A stretch of 64,000 nt of DNA from Thioclava nitratireducens (GTDB lineage: Bacteria > Pseudomonadota > Alphaproteobacteria > Rhodobacterales > Rhodobacteraceae), in the NCBI RefSeq assembly GCF_001940525.2, contig NZ_CP019437.1, positions 2,578,501 through 2,642,500 on the forward strand, in the 5' to 3' direction. The number at the start of each line of letters is the position of its first letter. The first letter of the stretch is position 1. A model generated the notes under the pieces. It was not told where the DNA came from. It was given only the letters and a program-made list of their open reading frames with translations, and made no database searches. A program made the position numbers and the translations under genes. Shown in pieces: positions 48,310 to 57,426 of this stretch.

Positions 48310-48348
48310 AAAAGGCTGCCGAGGCATCGCCCGGCAGCCTTTTCTTTT
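48310..48348 (+). terminator. Bidirectional terminator after the copper operon
   Basis: AAAAGGCTGCCG and CGGCAGCCTTTT pair, followed by CTTTTG. It separates the copper run from the convergent coiled-coil gene. Confidence 0.9.
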
Positions 48349-48360
48349 GTCCCTCGCGCC

Positions 48361-49752
48361 TCAGCGCTCGGTCAGCTTCAACTCGATCCGGCGGTTCTGG
48401 GCGCGCGCCTCGGGCGTGTCGGCGGTGTTCACCGGGTCGAACTGCGCGAACCCGGCAGCGGCGAGCCGATCCGGCGGGAAGCCGAGGCTGTCCACCATGT
48501 ATTTCACCACCGAAAGCGCGCGTGCCTGACTCAGTTCCCAGTTATCCTTGAACTCGCCCTGCCCAGACAGCGGCGTGTCGTCGGTATGGCCGTCGACGCG
48601 GATGATCCACGGGATATCGCTCGGGATTTCCCCGCGCAGCTGATCGAGCAGCGCTGTGACCTGCTTGATCTGCGCGCGGCCCGCATCCGAGAGCGTGGCC
48701 GAAGCCGGCGCGAAGAGCACCTCGGAGGAGAAGACGAAGCGGTCGCCTTCCACCTTCACGCCCTGCTTGCCCTTCAGAAGCTGCGACAGCTTGCCGAAGA
48801 ATTCCGAGCGGTAGTTCTGCAAATCCTTCGCCTTGGCCTCTGCCTCCTTGCGCAGTTTCTCCTGCAGATCGGCACGTTTCTTTTCCTCCGACGCCGCGCG
48901 GGCGAGCGCCGCGTTCAGCTGTTGTCCGAGGTTGTCGAGCTGCACCTTGGCCTCGGCATCCTTCTGCTGCGCCTCGTCGAGCACATTCTGAAGCTGCGCA
49001 AGCTGGCTGCGCAAAGCCGCGACCTGCTGATTGAGCAGCGCCACCTTCTTCTGCGCGCCCTCCGAGATCGCCTGCTGATCGGCCAGCGCCTTCTGCGCGG
49101 TGGCCTTCAGCGCGGCCTGCTTCTCGGCCTCCGAGAGCTGTTTGCCCAGCTGCCTTTCCAGATCGGCCTTCGCGGTCTGCGCGGCGGCGAGCTTGGTCAA
49201 CGTGTCCTCGGCTTTCTTGCGTGCCTCTTCGAGTTGCAGCGTCATCGCCGCGACCTCGTCGCCCGATTTCGTCAGCTTGTCGCGCAGATCGGCGATGGTT
49301 TCCTTGCTCAGCCGGATCTCGTCGGCCTTGGCGCTCGCATCCTGCTGGGCGGCGTTGCGCTCGCCCACGAGTTGCGCGACGCGGGCCTCGAATTCTGTAA
49401 TCTTCTGTTTCGCATCCGCCAGCGCGGCCTTCCGGTCATCGAGCTGCGAGGTCAGCGTGGCGATCAGCGAATCCTGCTGATCGGCCTTGTCCTTCGCGTT
49501 CTCCAGCTCGCCCGTCAGTTGCTGCGTCTTCGTCTGTTGCAGCGACAGCGCCTTGGCGAGGTTCGAGACCTGCTCGTTGAGCTGGATCAGCTCGCCTTCC
49601 TTGGTGCTCAGCGTGTCGCGCAGAACCGATTGCACGATCATGAAGATCGACAGCACGAACATCAGGACCAGAAGAAGCGCCGTCATCGCATCGACGAAAC
49701 CCGGCCAGATGTTGGTCGAGAACCGATTGCCGCCGCGCCGTGCCAGAGCCAT
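48361..49752 (-). CDS. OmpA/MotB-like coiled-coil peptidoglycan-binding membrane protein
   Basis: A 463-residue protein with one N-terminal membrane span (about 18-42, VDAMTALLLVLMFVLSIFMI), an acidic residue in the span as in MotB/ExbD stators, some 270 residues of unbroken coiled coil, and a C-terminal OmpA domain (about 340-460, VDGHTDDTPL and NWELSQARALSVV) for peptidoglycan. It should pair with the MotA/TolQ-like protein encoded three bases upstream to form an ion-driven envelope complex. No flagellar or phage-defence genes are adjacent, so the driven process is unknown. Confidence 0.85.
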   Translation of the reverse strand: MALARRGGNRFSTNIWPGFVDAMTALLLVLMFVLSIFMIVQSVLRDTLSTKEGELIQLNEQVSNLAKALSLQQTKTQQLTGELENAKDKADQQDSLIATLTSQLDDRKAALADAKQKITEFEARVAQLVGERNAAQQDASAKADEIRLSKETIADLRDKLTKSGDEVAAMTLQLEEARKKAEDTLTKLAAAQTAKADLERQLGKQLSEAEKQAALKATAQKALADQQAISEGAQKKVALLNQQVAALRSQLAQLQNVLDEAQQKDAEAKVQLDNLGQQLNAALARAASEEKKRADLQEKLRKEAEAKAKDLQNYRSEFFGKLSQLLKGKQGVKVEGDRFVFSSEVLFAPASATLSDAGRAQIKQVTALLDQLRGEIPSDIPWIIRVDGHTDDTPLSGQGEFKDNWELSQARALSVVKYMVDSLGFPPDRLAAAGFAQFDPVNTADTPEARAQNRRIELKLTER

Positions 49753-49755
49753 AAA

Positions 49756-50955
49756 TTACTCCTCGCGATGCGGTTTGTAGCCGAGGATCGCCCGGGTGAG
49801 ACCTGCGAAATCATGGCGCAGCTCGGCCATGCTTTCCTGCCGCCCGGCGCTGACTTCCTCTAGCATCCGCATCATCTGCTGATCGATCGAGCGCAGCCGC
49901 ATCCGGGTCTCCATCAGCGCCTCTGCCTCGGGGGCCCCTTCGGCCGTGCGCTGCGCGAGATGATCGAGCGCGCCGATCAGCCGCTCCTGCCCCTCCGCCA
50001 TCTGCTGCAGCGCGCCTTGCTGGCGGTTGCGCGCATCCATCTCCGCCGAGAGCCGTTCCGACAGGTCGTGGATCGCGTTCGACAGATGCGCGATGCGCGC
50101 CTCGGTCTGCACGCGTCCGGCATCGGAGCGCACGAACAGCGTCTGGATCTGGTCCATCTGCTCGGACATGTGATCGAGGACGCCCGCCACCATAGAGCTT
50201 TCGCCATCGCCCCCTTCAAGCGCGGTGAAGGACAGCCGCGTGATCGAAGAAATCCATTCCTCCAGCTCGCGGTAGAAGCGATTCTGACCGTGGCTCGCGA
50301 ACAGTTCCAGCAAGCCGATCACCAGCGAGCCCGCAAGACCCAGAAGCGACGAGGAGAACGCCGTGCCCATGCCGCCCAGCTGCGCTTCGAGCCCCGTCAT
50401 CAGATTGTCGAACACGCCGATCGCGCTCTCGCCTTCCTTCGGTGCGAGCGCGCGGATCGTCTCCACCACGGCAGGGACGGTGGTTGCGAGGCCGTAGAAC
50501 GTCCCCAGAAGGCCGAGGAAGATCAGCAGGCCCGCGATGTAACGGGTGATGTCGCGCGCCTCGTCGATCCGGGTCGCGACGGATTCGAGGATCGAGCGGC
50601 CGGAGGAGGACGACACCGCGCGGCGCGCCTCGCGCGAGCCCAGAAGGGCTGCGAGCGGCGCCAGCATCGACGGCGCGCGCACCTGCGGACGGCCCGGACG
50701 ATCGGCGGCGAAGCTCTCGATCCAGTTCACCGCCTTGACCAGCTGCACCACCTGCCAGAAGCAGGCGAGGATGCCGAAGACGAAGACCGCGAGGATCACC
50801 CCGTTCAGCCAGGGATTGGCGAGGAAAATCGGGAAGATGCGCGAATAGGCGAAGTAGCCTCCCGCAGCGACCAAGCCGAGCACCAGAAGCATCAGGATCA
50901 CCTGACGCACGGGTTGTGAGAATTGCGGCTCCAGCCGGATCGGCTCTTGCATCAT
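49756..50955 (-). CDS. MotA/TolQ/ExbB-like stator protein
   Basis: A 399-residue membrane protein with a span near residues 18-38, a second near 50-70, and the paired spans of the MotA/TolQ/ExbB family around 140-165 (ITRYIAGLLIFLGLLGTFYG) and 195-222 (MGTAFSSSLLGLAGSLVIGL). A long cytosolic coiled-coil tail (about 240-390) follows. Its stop lies three bases before the ATG of the OmpA-like gene, and the two surely form one complex. The long tail distinguishes it from standard ExbB. Confidence 0.85.
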   Translation of the reverse strand: MMQEPIRLEPQFSQPVRQVILMLLVLGLVAAGGYFAYSRIFPIFLANPWLNGVILAVFVFGILACFWQVVQLVKAVNWIESFAADRPGRPQVRAPSMLAPLAALLGSREARRAVSSSSGRSILESVATRIDEARDITRYIAGLLIFLGLLGTFYGLATTVPAVVETIRALAPKEGESAIGVFDNLMTGLEAQLGGMGTAFSSSLLGLAGSLVIGLLELFASHGQNRFYRELEEWISSITRLSFTALEGGDGESSMVAGVLDHMSEQMDQIQTLFVRSDAGRVQTEARIAHLSNAIHDLSERLSAEMDARNRQQGALQQMAEGQERLIGALDHLAQRTAEGAPEAEALMETRMRLRSIDQQMMRMLEEVSAGRQESMAELRHDFAGLTRAILGYKPHREE

Positions 50956-51011
50956 TGCCCCTCTTGCCTGTTTGCGCAGAGCCTAGCGACGGCGCAGCCC
51001 TTCGCCAAGGC

Positions 51012-51560
51012 CTATCGCGACAAGACACGCAGCCGTGCCACCAATGCATCAAGATGGGGGTCGGGAATGCCCAATTCGTGAAGATGCTGGGCAGTATTGA
51101 ACAGATAATCACGGTTCGGACCGCGCCCGCCGGTGGCAGAGGCGATGATCCGGGCCTGCTCGTCATCGCTGAGGCCTCCGCAATATTGGTCGTGATGGCG
51201 GTCGATCACGTAGGTCACGGCGCGCACGCGCCGCCCGTCATCCAGATCGACATCAATTTCTCGTTCCAGATAGGCCGCGGTCACCAGCTCGCGCTCGCGC
51301 AGGTAGGTCATGACCTCGTCTTCCTGTCCGGGCTTCACCGCGAAGGCGAGCCCCGCGCAGGCGCCCTGCCCCTCGTCGAGCGCCAGCACCAGTCCCGGCG
51401 CCTCGGGCGTGCCGCGATGCACCAGCGAGCGCATGCAGAAGCTGCGCTCCCAACCCGGCGCGCGGGCAAGCATCCGTTCGTCGAAATCGAAGCCGGGGTT
51501 CCAGATCAGCGAGCCGTAGCCGAAGACCCAGATCCTGTTGTCGTCGCTCTGGTCCTGCAT
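51012..51560 (-). CDS. chaC: ChaC-type gamma-glutamylcyclotransferase
   Basis: A 182-residue enzyme that cleaves glutathione to 5-oxoproline and Cys-Gly. The substrate loop VFGYGSLIWNPGFDF opens the fold, and GLVLALDEGQGACAGLAFAV and YLREREL with the catalytic glutamate follow. RDYLFNTAQHLHELGI is the ChaC C-terminal signature. Length is normal for the bacterial family. It is divergent from the DUF2125 gene by 47 bases. Confidence 0.92.
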   Translation of the reverse strand: MQDQSDDNRIWVFGYGSLIWNPGFDFDERMLARAPGWERSFCMRSLVHRGTPEAPGLVLALDEGQGACAGLAFAVKPGQEDEVMTYLRERELVTAAYLEREIDVDLDDGRRVRAVTYVIDRHHDQYCGGLSDDEQARIIASATGGRGPNRDYLFNTAQHLHELGIPDPHLDALVARLRVLSR

Positions 51561-51607
51561 GGGCTCAGGGCTTACATGGGGTTCACCCGTTTTGCAAAGA
51601 GGCTACG

Positions 51608-52663
51608 ATGCGCAAACTGATCATTCTGGTGCTGGTCGCGACGCTGGCCTATTGCGGCTACTGGTTCTACGGCGCGCACAAGATCGAGAACGGCGCGCGC
51701 GACATGCTCGCACAGGCCCGGCAGGAAGGCTGGGGCGATGCGCAATCGGTCTCGCTGGCGGGCTTCCCCTCGCGCTTCGATCTGACCTTCGACAAGCCGG
51801 AACTGAAGGATCGGGGCGGCCTGTGGCGCTGGAGCGCCCCCTTCGCGCAAATCTTCGCGCTGGGATATGAGCCCAACAAGGTGATCGCCTACCTGCCGTC
51901 GGGCCAGATGCTGCATCTGGGCGACAAGACCTATCGCCTGACGCAAGACGACATGCGCGCCTCGATGACGGTGGGCTATTCGACCGCGCTGCCGCTGGAA
52001 AACGCGGTCGCCGTGGTGGCGTCCCCCGCGCTGACGCCCCAGGGGGCCGCCAAGCCGGAGCTTTCGGCCGATCAGCTGCGCCTCGCCATCGCGCGCAAGG
52101 ACAAGGCGCAGGGCGCGATCGGCGCCTCGGCCCAAGCCGCCGATCTGGTGATGCCCGCCGCCGCCTATCGTCTGGGCGCGGAAGCCAAGAAACTGAAACT
52201 GCCGGCCGATCTGCTCGAGCGGATCGACCCGAAGGGCACGCTGCCCGACACGATCACGCGCCTCCATTTCGACGCGCTCATGGGCACGCGGGAGCCGATC
52301 GACCAAAGCGCGCTCGAGGCAGGACTGCCGGGTCTGATGACCTTCGCGATCTCGGACCTGTCGCTGAGCTGGGGCGATAACGACGTCTCGGTCGAGGGCA
52401 ACCTGACCGTCGATCCCTCTGGCTATCCAGACGGCACGCTGACGATCCGCTCTGCCTCGTGGCGCAACTGGGTCGGCATCGCGCAGGGCATGGGGCTGAT
52501 CGGAAAGGACGAGGTGAAACTCGTCACCGGGATAGGCGCAATGCTGGCCGCGAAGAACCCCGATGGCGCGCTGGAAGTGCCGCTGATTTTCAAGGACGGG
52601 CAGATGAGCCTCGGTCCGGTGCCGCTGGGCCCCGCACCGCAACTGGTCGCGCAACGGCAGTGA
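51608..52663 (+). CDS. DUF2125 protein
   Basis: A 351-residue protein with an N-terminal membrane segment or signal (LIILVLVATLAYCGYWFY) and the DUF2125 fold characteristic of Alphaproteobacteria (ENGARDMLAQARQEGWGDAQ, SLAGFPSRFDLTFDKPEL). No catalytic motif is visible. It is probably periplasmic and membrane-tethered. Function is unknown. It converges on tyrA with a 46-base gap. Confidence 0.85.
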   Translation: MRKLIILVLVATLAYCGYWFYGAHKIENGARDMLAQARQEGWGDAQSVSLAGFPSRFDLTFDKPELKDRGGLWRWSAPFAQIFALGYEPNKVIAYLPSGQMLHLGDKTYRLTQDDMRASMTVGYSTALPLENAVAVVASPALTPQGAAKPELSADQLRLAIARKDKAQGAIGASAQAADLVMPAAAYRLGAEAKKLKLPADLLERIDPKGTLPDTITRLHFDALMGTREPIDQSALEAGLPGLMTFAISDLSLSWGDNDVSVEGNLTVDPSGYPDGTLTIRSASWRNWVGIAQGMGLIGKDEVKLVTGIGAMLAAKNPDGALEVPLIFKDGQMSLGPVPLGPAPQLVAQRQ

Positions 52664-52709
52664 AACACGGGGCGGGCAGCAGGGCGCGGACCGCCTGCCC
52701 GCGTGCGCC

Positions 52710-53636
52710 TTACGCGTCTTTCTTCGGCGCGCCGCGGCCGAAATCGGGCGCATCCGTATCCTGACCCGCCTCGATGATGCCGCGACGGATCGCGCGCGTG
52801 CGCGTGAAATAGTCGTGCAGCATGTCGCCATCGCCCATGCGGATCGCGCGTTGCAGCATGAACAGCTCCTCGGTGAAGCGGCCGAGGATGTCGAGCGTCG
52901 CTTCCTTGTTGGTCAGGAAGACGTCGCGCCACATCGTAGGGTCCGAGGCCGCGATCCGGGTGAAATCGCGAAAACCCGTGGCGGAATATTTGATGACTTC
53001 CTCGTGGGTTACACGACGAAGATGATCCGCCACGCCCACCATCGTGTAGGCGATCAGGTGCGGCGTGTGCGACACGACCGAGAGCACGAGATCATGGTGA
53101 TCGGGCGCCATCTCGTCGGTATTGGCACCCATCGCCTCGACCAGCGTTTTCAACCGGGTCAGCGCCTCGGAGTCGGTGTCTTCGATCGGCGTGAACAGCC
53201 ACCAGCGATTGGCGAACAGCGTGGCAAAGCCCGAGCGCGGGCCGGATTGCTCGGTCCCCGCCAGCGGGTGGCCGGGGATGAAATGCACACCGTCGGGCAT
53301 ATGCGGGCCGACCGCGTCGATCACCGCGCGCTTGACCGAGCCCACATCGGTGACGGTCGCGCCGGGGGCGAGATGCGTGGCGATCTCTTCGGCGATCTTG
53401 TCCATCGCACCGACCGGCACGCAGAGCACAACCAGATCGGCGCCCGCGACCGCCTCGGCGGCGGTCTCGTAGACGGCATCGACCAGCCCGATCTCCAGCG
53501 CGGTGTCACGCGTCTCGGCAGAGCGCGCGTGACCGACGATCTCGCCCGCCAGACCCTTCTCACGCATCGCATGGGCCATCGACGAGGCGATCAGGCCGAG
53601 CCCGATCAGCGCGACCCGCTGGTAGAGTTGGCTCAT
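52710..53636 (-). CDS. Prephenate/arogenate dehydrogenase (TyrA family)
   Basis: A 308-residue NAD(P)-dependent dehydrogenase for tyrosine synthesis. It has the Rossmann motif [10 protein letters not shown] (residues 12-21), DVGSVKRAV, the catalytic histidine in [14 protein letters not shown], and a helical dimer domain. The GLGLIAS variant replaces the usual last glycine of GxGxxG with Ala or Ser, which is common in this family. Its ATG overlaps the hisC-like stop (ATGA). Pairing with a HisC-type aminotransferase that can also act on aromatic keto acids suggests a joint role in aromatic amino-acid synthesis. Confidence 0.9.
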   Translation of the reverse strand: MSQLYQRVALIGLGLIASSMAHAMREKGLAGEIVGHARSAETRDTALEIGLVDAVYETAAEAVAGADLVVLCVPVGAMDKIAEEIATHLAPGATVTDVGSVKRAVIDAVGPHMPDGVHFIPGHPLAGTEQSGPRSGFATLFANRWWLFTPIEDTDSEALTRLKTLVEAMGANTDEMAPDHHDLVLSVVSHTPHLIAYTMVGVADHLRRVTHEEVIKYSATGFRDFTRIAASDPTMWRDVFLTNKEATLDILGRFTEELFMLQRAIRMGDGDMLHDYFTRTRAIRRGIIEAGQDTDAPDFGRGAPKKDA

Positions 53637-54733
53637 CTGGGCACCTCGATCCCGCCTGCCTTGAAGACGCCGATCAGATGCGCGACGCGGCGACACGAGG
53701 GTTCGTCGCCCACGGTGATGCGCAGGCAGTTGGGCAGGTTATAGCCGGCGACCCGGCGCACGATGATGCCTTCGGATTTCAGGTAGGTATCACAATCGGC
53801 CGCTTCCTGCTCGGAAGCCAGACGCGCAAGGATGAAGTTCGCCGTGGAAGTATCTGACGGAACGCCTTTTTCCGCCAACGCCTCTGCGAGCCATGCGCGC
53901 AGGCGCGTGTTGTCATCGCGGCATTTCGTGACCCAGTCCTGATCGCGCACGGCGGCCTCTGCGGTCTCCTGCTGCGCGGTCGAGAGGTTGAACGGACCAC
54001 GGATACGGTTGAGCACGTCGATCACTTCGCGCGACCCGTAGCCCCAGCCGACGCGCAGCCCGCCGAGACCGTAAATCTTCGAGAAGGTCCGCGTCATGAA
54101 GACGTTGGGCAGGCGTGTCGCCAGCTCCGCCCCGCCGTCATAGCCTTCGACATATTCCGCATAAGCGCCGTCGATCACCAGCAGCGCGCCTTTCGGCAGG
54201 CCCGCGGCCAGCCGCTCCAGCTCCGCCAGCTGGATCATCGTGCCGGTCGGGTTGTTCGGATTGGCGAGGAAGACGAGCTTGGTCTTCTTGGTGCAGGCGC
54301 TCAGGATCGCATCGACATCGGTCGTGCGGTCGCGCTCTTTCACCTCGATCGGCGTGCCGCCCGCGGCCATGGTCGAGATGCGATACATCAGGAAGCCGTG
54401 CTCGGTGAAAATCACCTCGTCGCGCGCGCCGACATAGGCCTGGCACAGGAAGTGGATGATCTCGTCCGAGCCCACCCCGCAGATGATCCGGTCGGGATCG
54501 AGCTTGTGCACGTCACCGATGGCCGTGCGCAGCTTGCCGTGGTCGGTCGAGGGGTAACGATGCATCGAATGGGCGCATTTCGCGAACGCGTCCTTGGCCT
54601 TGTCCGAGGGGCCGAACGGGTTCTCGTTCGAGCTGAGCTTCACGGCATCGGTGCGCCCCGCCACATGGGAGGCGCCGCCCTGATAGAGCTCGATGTCCAT
54701 AATACCGGGCTGGGGGCGAATATGCGTGGTCAT
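53633..54733 (-). CDS. hisC: Histidinol-phosphate / aromatic aminotransferase
   Basis: A 366-residue PLP aminotransferase with [44 protein letters not shown] and the PLP lysine in [17 protein letters not shown]. The start (54731-54733) has CAGGAG upstream. It is translationally coupled to tyrA. HisC-family enzymes in this context often serve both histidinol phosphate and prephenate or phenylpyruvate, so the symbol describes the family rather than a proven sole function. Confidence 0.9.
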   Translation of the reverse strand: MTTHIRPQPGIMDIELYQGGASHVAGRTDAVKLSSNENPFGPSDKAKDAFAKCAHSMHRYPSTDHGKLRTAIGDVHKLDPDRIICGVGSDEIIHFLCQAYVGARDEVIFTEHGFLMYRISTMAAGGTPIEVKERDRTTDVDAILSACTKKTKLVFLANPNNPTGTMIQLAELERLAAGLPKGALLVIDGAYAEYVEGYDGGAELATRLPNVFMTRTFSKIYGLGGLRVGWGYGSREVIDVLNRIRGPFNLSTAQQETAEAAVRDQDWVTKCRDDNTRLRAWLAEALAEKGVPSDTSTANFILARLASEQEAADCDTYLKSEGIIVRRVAGYNLPNCLRITVGDEPSCRRVAHLIGVFKAGGIEVPR

Positions 54734-54878
54734 TGTGCACTCCTGAATCGTGGCCCGAGTTCTATCCGCCATGGCGCGACAGGGCTAGTGAGAAGATCAC
54801 CCGCATAGCAGACGCGGCAGGGATGCAACGGATGTCATAGCACGTCGATGAGAGATGTATTGCCCACGGGTGCCGGAG

Positions 54879-55009
54879 GGCAGCGCCCGACCGCCGGGTG
54901 GGCGCGCTTCATTCAGCGGTTGCCCCTTCATCTCACCACATCCGCACGACCTCGCCGCGCGCGATGAGGCCGAAGAGCGCCCGCCCGAGGGGGGCGGCCG
55001 GGCGCTGCC
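54879..55009. repeat. Imperfect long inverted repeat in the hisC-rpsD gap
   Basis: The left arm (54879-54910) begins GGCAGCGCCCGACCGCCGG and ends GCGCGCTTC. The right arm (54972-55009) is its imperfect reverse complement, starting GAAGAGCGCCCGCCCGAGG and ending GGGCGCTGCC. The arms are 61 bases apart. I see no gene in 54734-55121. The downstream part also holds the rpsD terminator. Confidence 0.7.
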
Positions 55010-55061
55010 CGGGCCGCTGCGCGGCTGTTCCGGGCAAAAGCCCCCCTCGCCCATCGCCCAA

Positions 55062-55095
55062 AAGAAAAAGGCCGCGCCCCGGGGGCACGGCCTTT
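55062..55095 (-). terminator. rpsD: rpsD terminator
   Basis: On the minus strand AAGGCCGTGCCCC and GGGGCGCGGCCTT pair with one mismatch, followed by TTTCTTTT, 27 bases after the rpsD stop. Confidence 0.88.
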
Positions 55096-55121
55096 CCAAA
55101 TGATCGGCGAAGACTGAGAGA

Positions 55122-55742
55122 TCAGTTCTTCGCGTAGAATTCGACCACGAGATTCGGCTCCATCTGAACCGCGAAGGGCACGTCGGACAGGGCCGGGGTG
55201 CGCACAAATTTGGCGGTCAGTTTGTTGTGGTCGGCTTCGATGTAATCCGGAACGTCACGCTCGGGCGACTGAACGGCTTCGAGAACCAGAGCCATCTGCT
55301 TGGACTTCTCGCGGACTTCCACCACGTCGCCTTCTTTCAGACGGTACGAGGGAATGTTCACTTTCTTGCCGTTCACGAGCACGTGGCCGTGGTTCACGAA
55401 CTGGCGTGCCGCGAAGACGGTCGGGACGAACTTGGCGCGGTAGACCAGCGCGTCGAGGCGGCGCTCGAGCAGACCGATCAGGTTTTCACCGGTGTCGCCC
55501 TTCACACGCTCGGCTTCGGCGTAGATGCGGCGGAACTGCTTCTCGGTCAGGTCGCCGTAATGGCCCTTGAGCTTCTGCTTGGCGCGGAGCTGGATACCGA
55601 AGTCGGACAGTTTGCCCTTGCGGCGCTGACCGTGCTGGCCGGGGCCGTATTCACGACGGTTGACGGGCGACTTGGCGCGGCCCCAGATGTTCTCGCCCAT
55701 GCGGCGGTCGATTTTGTACTTGGCAGACGTGCGTTTGGTCAC
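55122..55742 (-). CDS. rpsD: 30S ribosomal protein S4
   Basis: A 206-residue S4 protein, an early 16S rRNA-binding assembly protein of the 30S body. The N-terminal domain ([20 protein letters not shown]) lacks a zinc-type cysteine cluster, as in most alphaproteobacteria. The S4 RNA-binding fold follows at [20 protein letters not shown] and [14 protein letters not shown]. As usual in Rhodobacterales, the gene is not in the alpha operon but alone with its own promoter. Confidence 0.98.
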   Translation of the reverse strand: MTKRTSAKYKIDRRMGENIWGRAKSPVNRREYGPGQHGQRRKGKLSDFGIQLRAKQKLKGHYGDLTEKQFRRIYAEAERVKGDTGENLIGLLERRLDALVYRAKFVPTVFAARQFVNHGHVLVNGKKVNIPSYRLKEGDVVEVREKSKQMALVLEAVQSPERDVPDYIEADHNKLTAKFVRTPALSDVPFAVQMEPNLVVEFYAKN

Positions 55743-55879
55743 GGCTGATCTCCTTCTTTAGCGTTTCGAAGGGCGTTGTCCTCCTCCGGGCCTTGCGGCG
55801 ACCGGCGACAGGTTTCCTCTTGCGAGGTCCACCAACACCAATGAATAACCCCGGCAACTCGCGTTACCGGGATGGCGGG

Positions 55880-55907
55880 CTTATACATCGGCGCGCGCGG
55901 GTGTCAA
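55880..55907 (-). promoter_or_regulatory. rpsD: Strong rpsD promoter
   Basis: TTGACA, a 16-base GC-rich spacer and TATAAG on the minus strand, an almost perfect sigma-70 promoter 138 bases before the rpsD ATG, giving a leader of about 130 bases. Confidence 0.85.
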
Positions 55908-56238
55908 CCACTCCGGGCGAGACGTCCGGGGAACGCGAACGATCCGGCCCGCCAGACTGCCTCTCTGCCCACCTCTCCGCCCACGAGGCGGCCACCTGCC
56001 CGCCCCAGCAAATTTCCCATCAGGCTCCCGACGCTGCGTTCCGTCACGGTTTCGTGAGTAAATTTTGGCTTTCGCCCCCTGTTCAGAGCAACAATTCGCT
56101 CCATGATGGCGCTAACGGGGCGCGTGCCGGATGCGCGTCCCGGCGTTGTCCTGCCGGAGGTCGGCACGGGCGGCGCGCGGGAGTGAGGCGTTGCCCGCTC
56201 CACCGGGAGGAACCCCATCCGGCCTTAGGAGGATTACA
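55908..56238 (+). other. Intergenic region upstream of the sugar transporter
   Basis: No gene or convincing promoter found. It lies between the divergent rpsD promoter and the ribosome site AGGAGGA of the sugar-binding protein. TCACGGTTTCGTGA (56044-56057) is the only notable palindrome and could be an operator. Confidence 0.4.
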
Positions 56239-57420
56239 ATGAAAAACATTCGTCGCTCGACGTGCGGAACCGCCGCGCGTCTCGCCGGAACCAGCGTTCT
56301 CGCGCTCGGCCTGATTGCAGGTGCCGCGCAGGCCCAGAACATCACCGCCGACAGCTTCGGCGCCGACTTCTCGGCCATGAGCCAACTCAAGGACATCGCG
56401 TCCAAGGGCAAAGGCAAGGTCGGCGTGCTGCTGCCCGACACCGCCAGCTCCGCCCGCTACACCTCTTTCGACGAGCCCTACCTGAAGAAAGCCTTCGAAG
56501 CGGCGGGCCTGTCCTCGGACGACCTGATCATCACCAACGCGCAAGGCTCGGAAGCCGACCAGCTCACGCAGGCGCAGACCGATATCAGCCAGGGCGCGAC
56601 GGTTCTGCTGATCGACCCGATCTCCTCGGGCGGCGGTGCCGCTGTCGAGAAATACGCGAAAGAGCACGGCGTCGCGGTCATCGACTATGACCGGATCACG
56701 CTTGGCGGTTCGCGCGACTACTATATCAGCTTCGACAACGAATATGTCGGCGAGCTGATCGGCAAGGGCATGGAACAGTGCCTGAGCGATTGGAACATCG
56801 AGAAGCCGAATATCCTCGTGATGGCGGGCTCCCCCGATGACAACAACGCCACGCTGTTCAAGCAGGGCTACATGAAGGTGCTTCAGCCGAAATTCGACGA
56901 CGGCAGCTACACCAATGCGGGCGAGCCCGCGGGCACCTGGGACCCGTCTGTCGCACGGACCACCTTCGAGCAGCAGTTCACCGCGCATCAGGACATGAAC
57001 GCCGTCGTCACCCCGAATGACGACAACGCCAACGCGGTCATCTCCTATCTCAAGACGCTGAACGTGCCGGCGAAAGCCTTCCCGACCACCGGTCAGGACG
57101 CGACCGTCACCGGCCTGCAGAACGTGCTCACCGGCTACCAGTGCGGCACCGTCTACAAGCCGATCTATCTCGAAGCCCAGGCGGCCGCCGCACTCGCGCT
57201 CTACATGCGCGCCGGTGAAAACCCGCCCGACGGTCTCGTCAACGGCAAGGTCAATGACAGCCAGGGCGGCATGGACGTGCCCTCGATCCTGCTCAAGCCG
57301 ATCTGGGTCACCCCGGAGAACATGGCCGACACCGTCGTGAAAGACGGCTTCGTCGACACCTCCAAGCTCTGTGCGGGCGACGCGGCTGACGCGTGCAAAT
57401 CCGCTGGCATCGGGAACTGA
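56239..57420 (+). CDS. Periplasmic sugar-binding protein of an ABC transporter (XylF/RbsB-like)
   Basis: A 393-residue exported periplasmic-binding protein of the type-I sugar class. The signal peptide ends GAAQAQ. The first lobe starts at KVGVLLPDTASSARYTSFD, ATVLLIDPISSGGGAAVEKY and VIDYDRITLGGS are xylose-binding-like hinge segments, and AVVTPNDDNANAVIS and FPTTGQDATVTGLQ complete the sugar site. It closely resembles XylF in layout, so xylose or a related pentose is the best guess. The fused ATPase-permease follows six bases after the stop. Confidence 0.88.
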   Translation: MKNIRRSTCGTAARLAGTSVLALGLIAGAAQAQNITADSFGADFSAMSQLKDIASKGKGKVGVLLPDTASSARYTSFDEPYLKKAFEAAGLSSDDLIITNAQGSEADQLTQAQTDISQGATVLLIDPISSGGGAAVEKYAKEHGVAVIDYDRITLGGSRDYYISFDNEYVGELIGKGMEQCLSDWNIEKPNILVMAGSPDDNNATLFKQGYMKVLQPKFDDGSYTNAGEPAGTWDPSVARTTFEQQFTAHQDMNAVVTPNDDNANAVISYLKTLNVPAKAFPTTGQDATVTGLQNVLTGYQCGTVYKPIYLEAQAAAALALYMRAGENPPDGLVNGKVNDSQGGMDVPSILLKPIWVTPENMADTVVKDGFVDTSKLCAGDAADACKSAGIGN

Positions 57421-57426
57421 TAGCTG

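Noticed and set aside
48361..50955. Zorya-type phage-defence system (MotA/MotB-like pair)
   Set aside because: No ZorC, ZorD or ZorE-like helicase or nuclease genes adjoin. Neighbours are chaC and copper genes, so this is more likely a housekeeping envelope complex.
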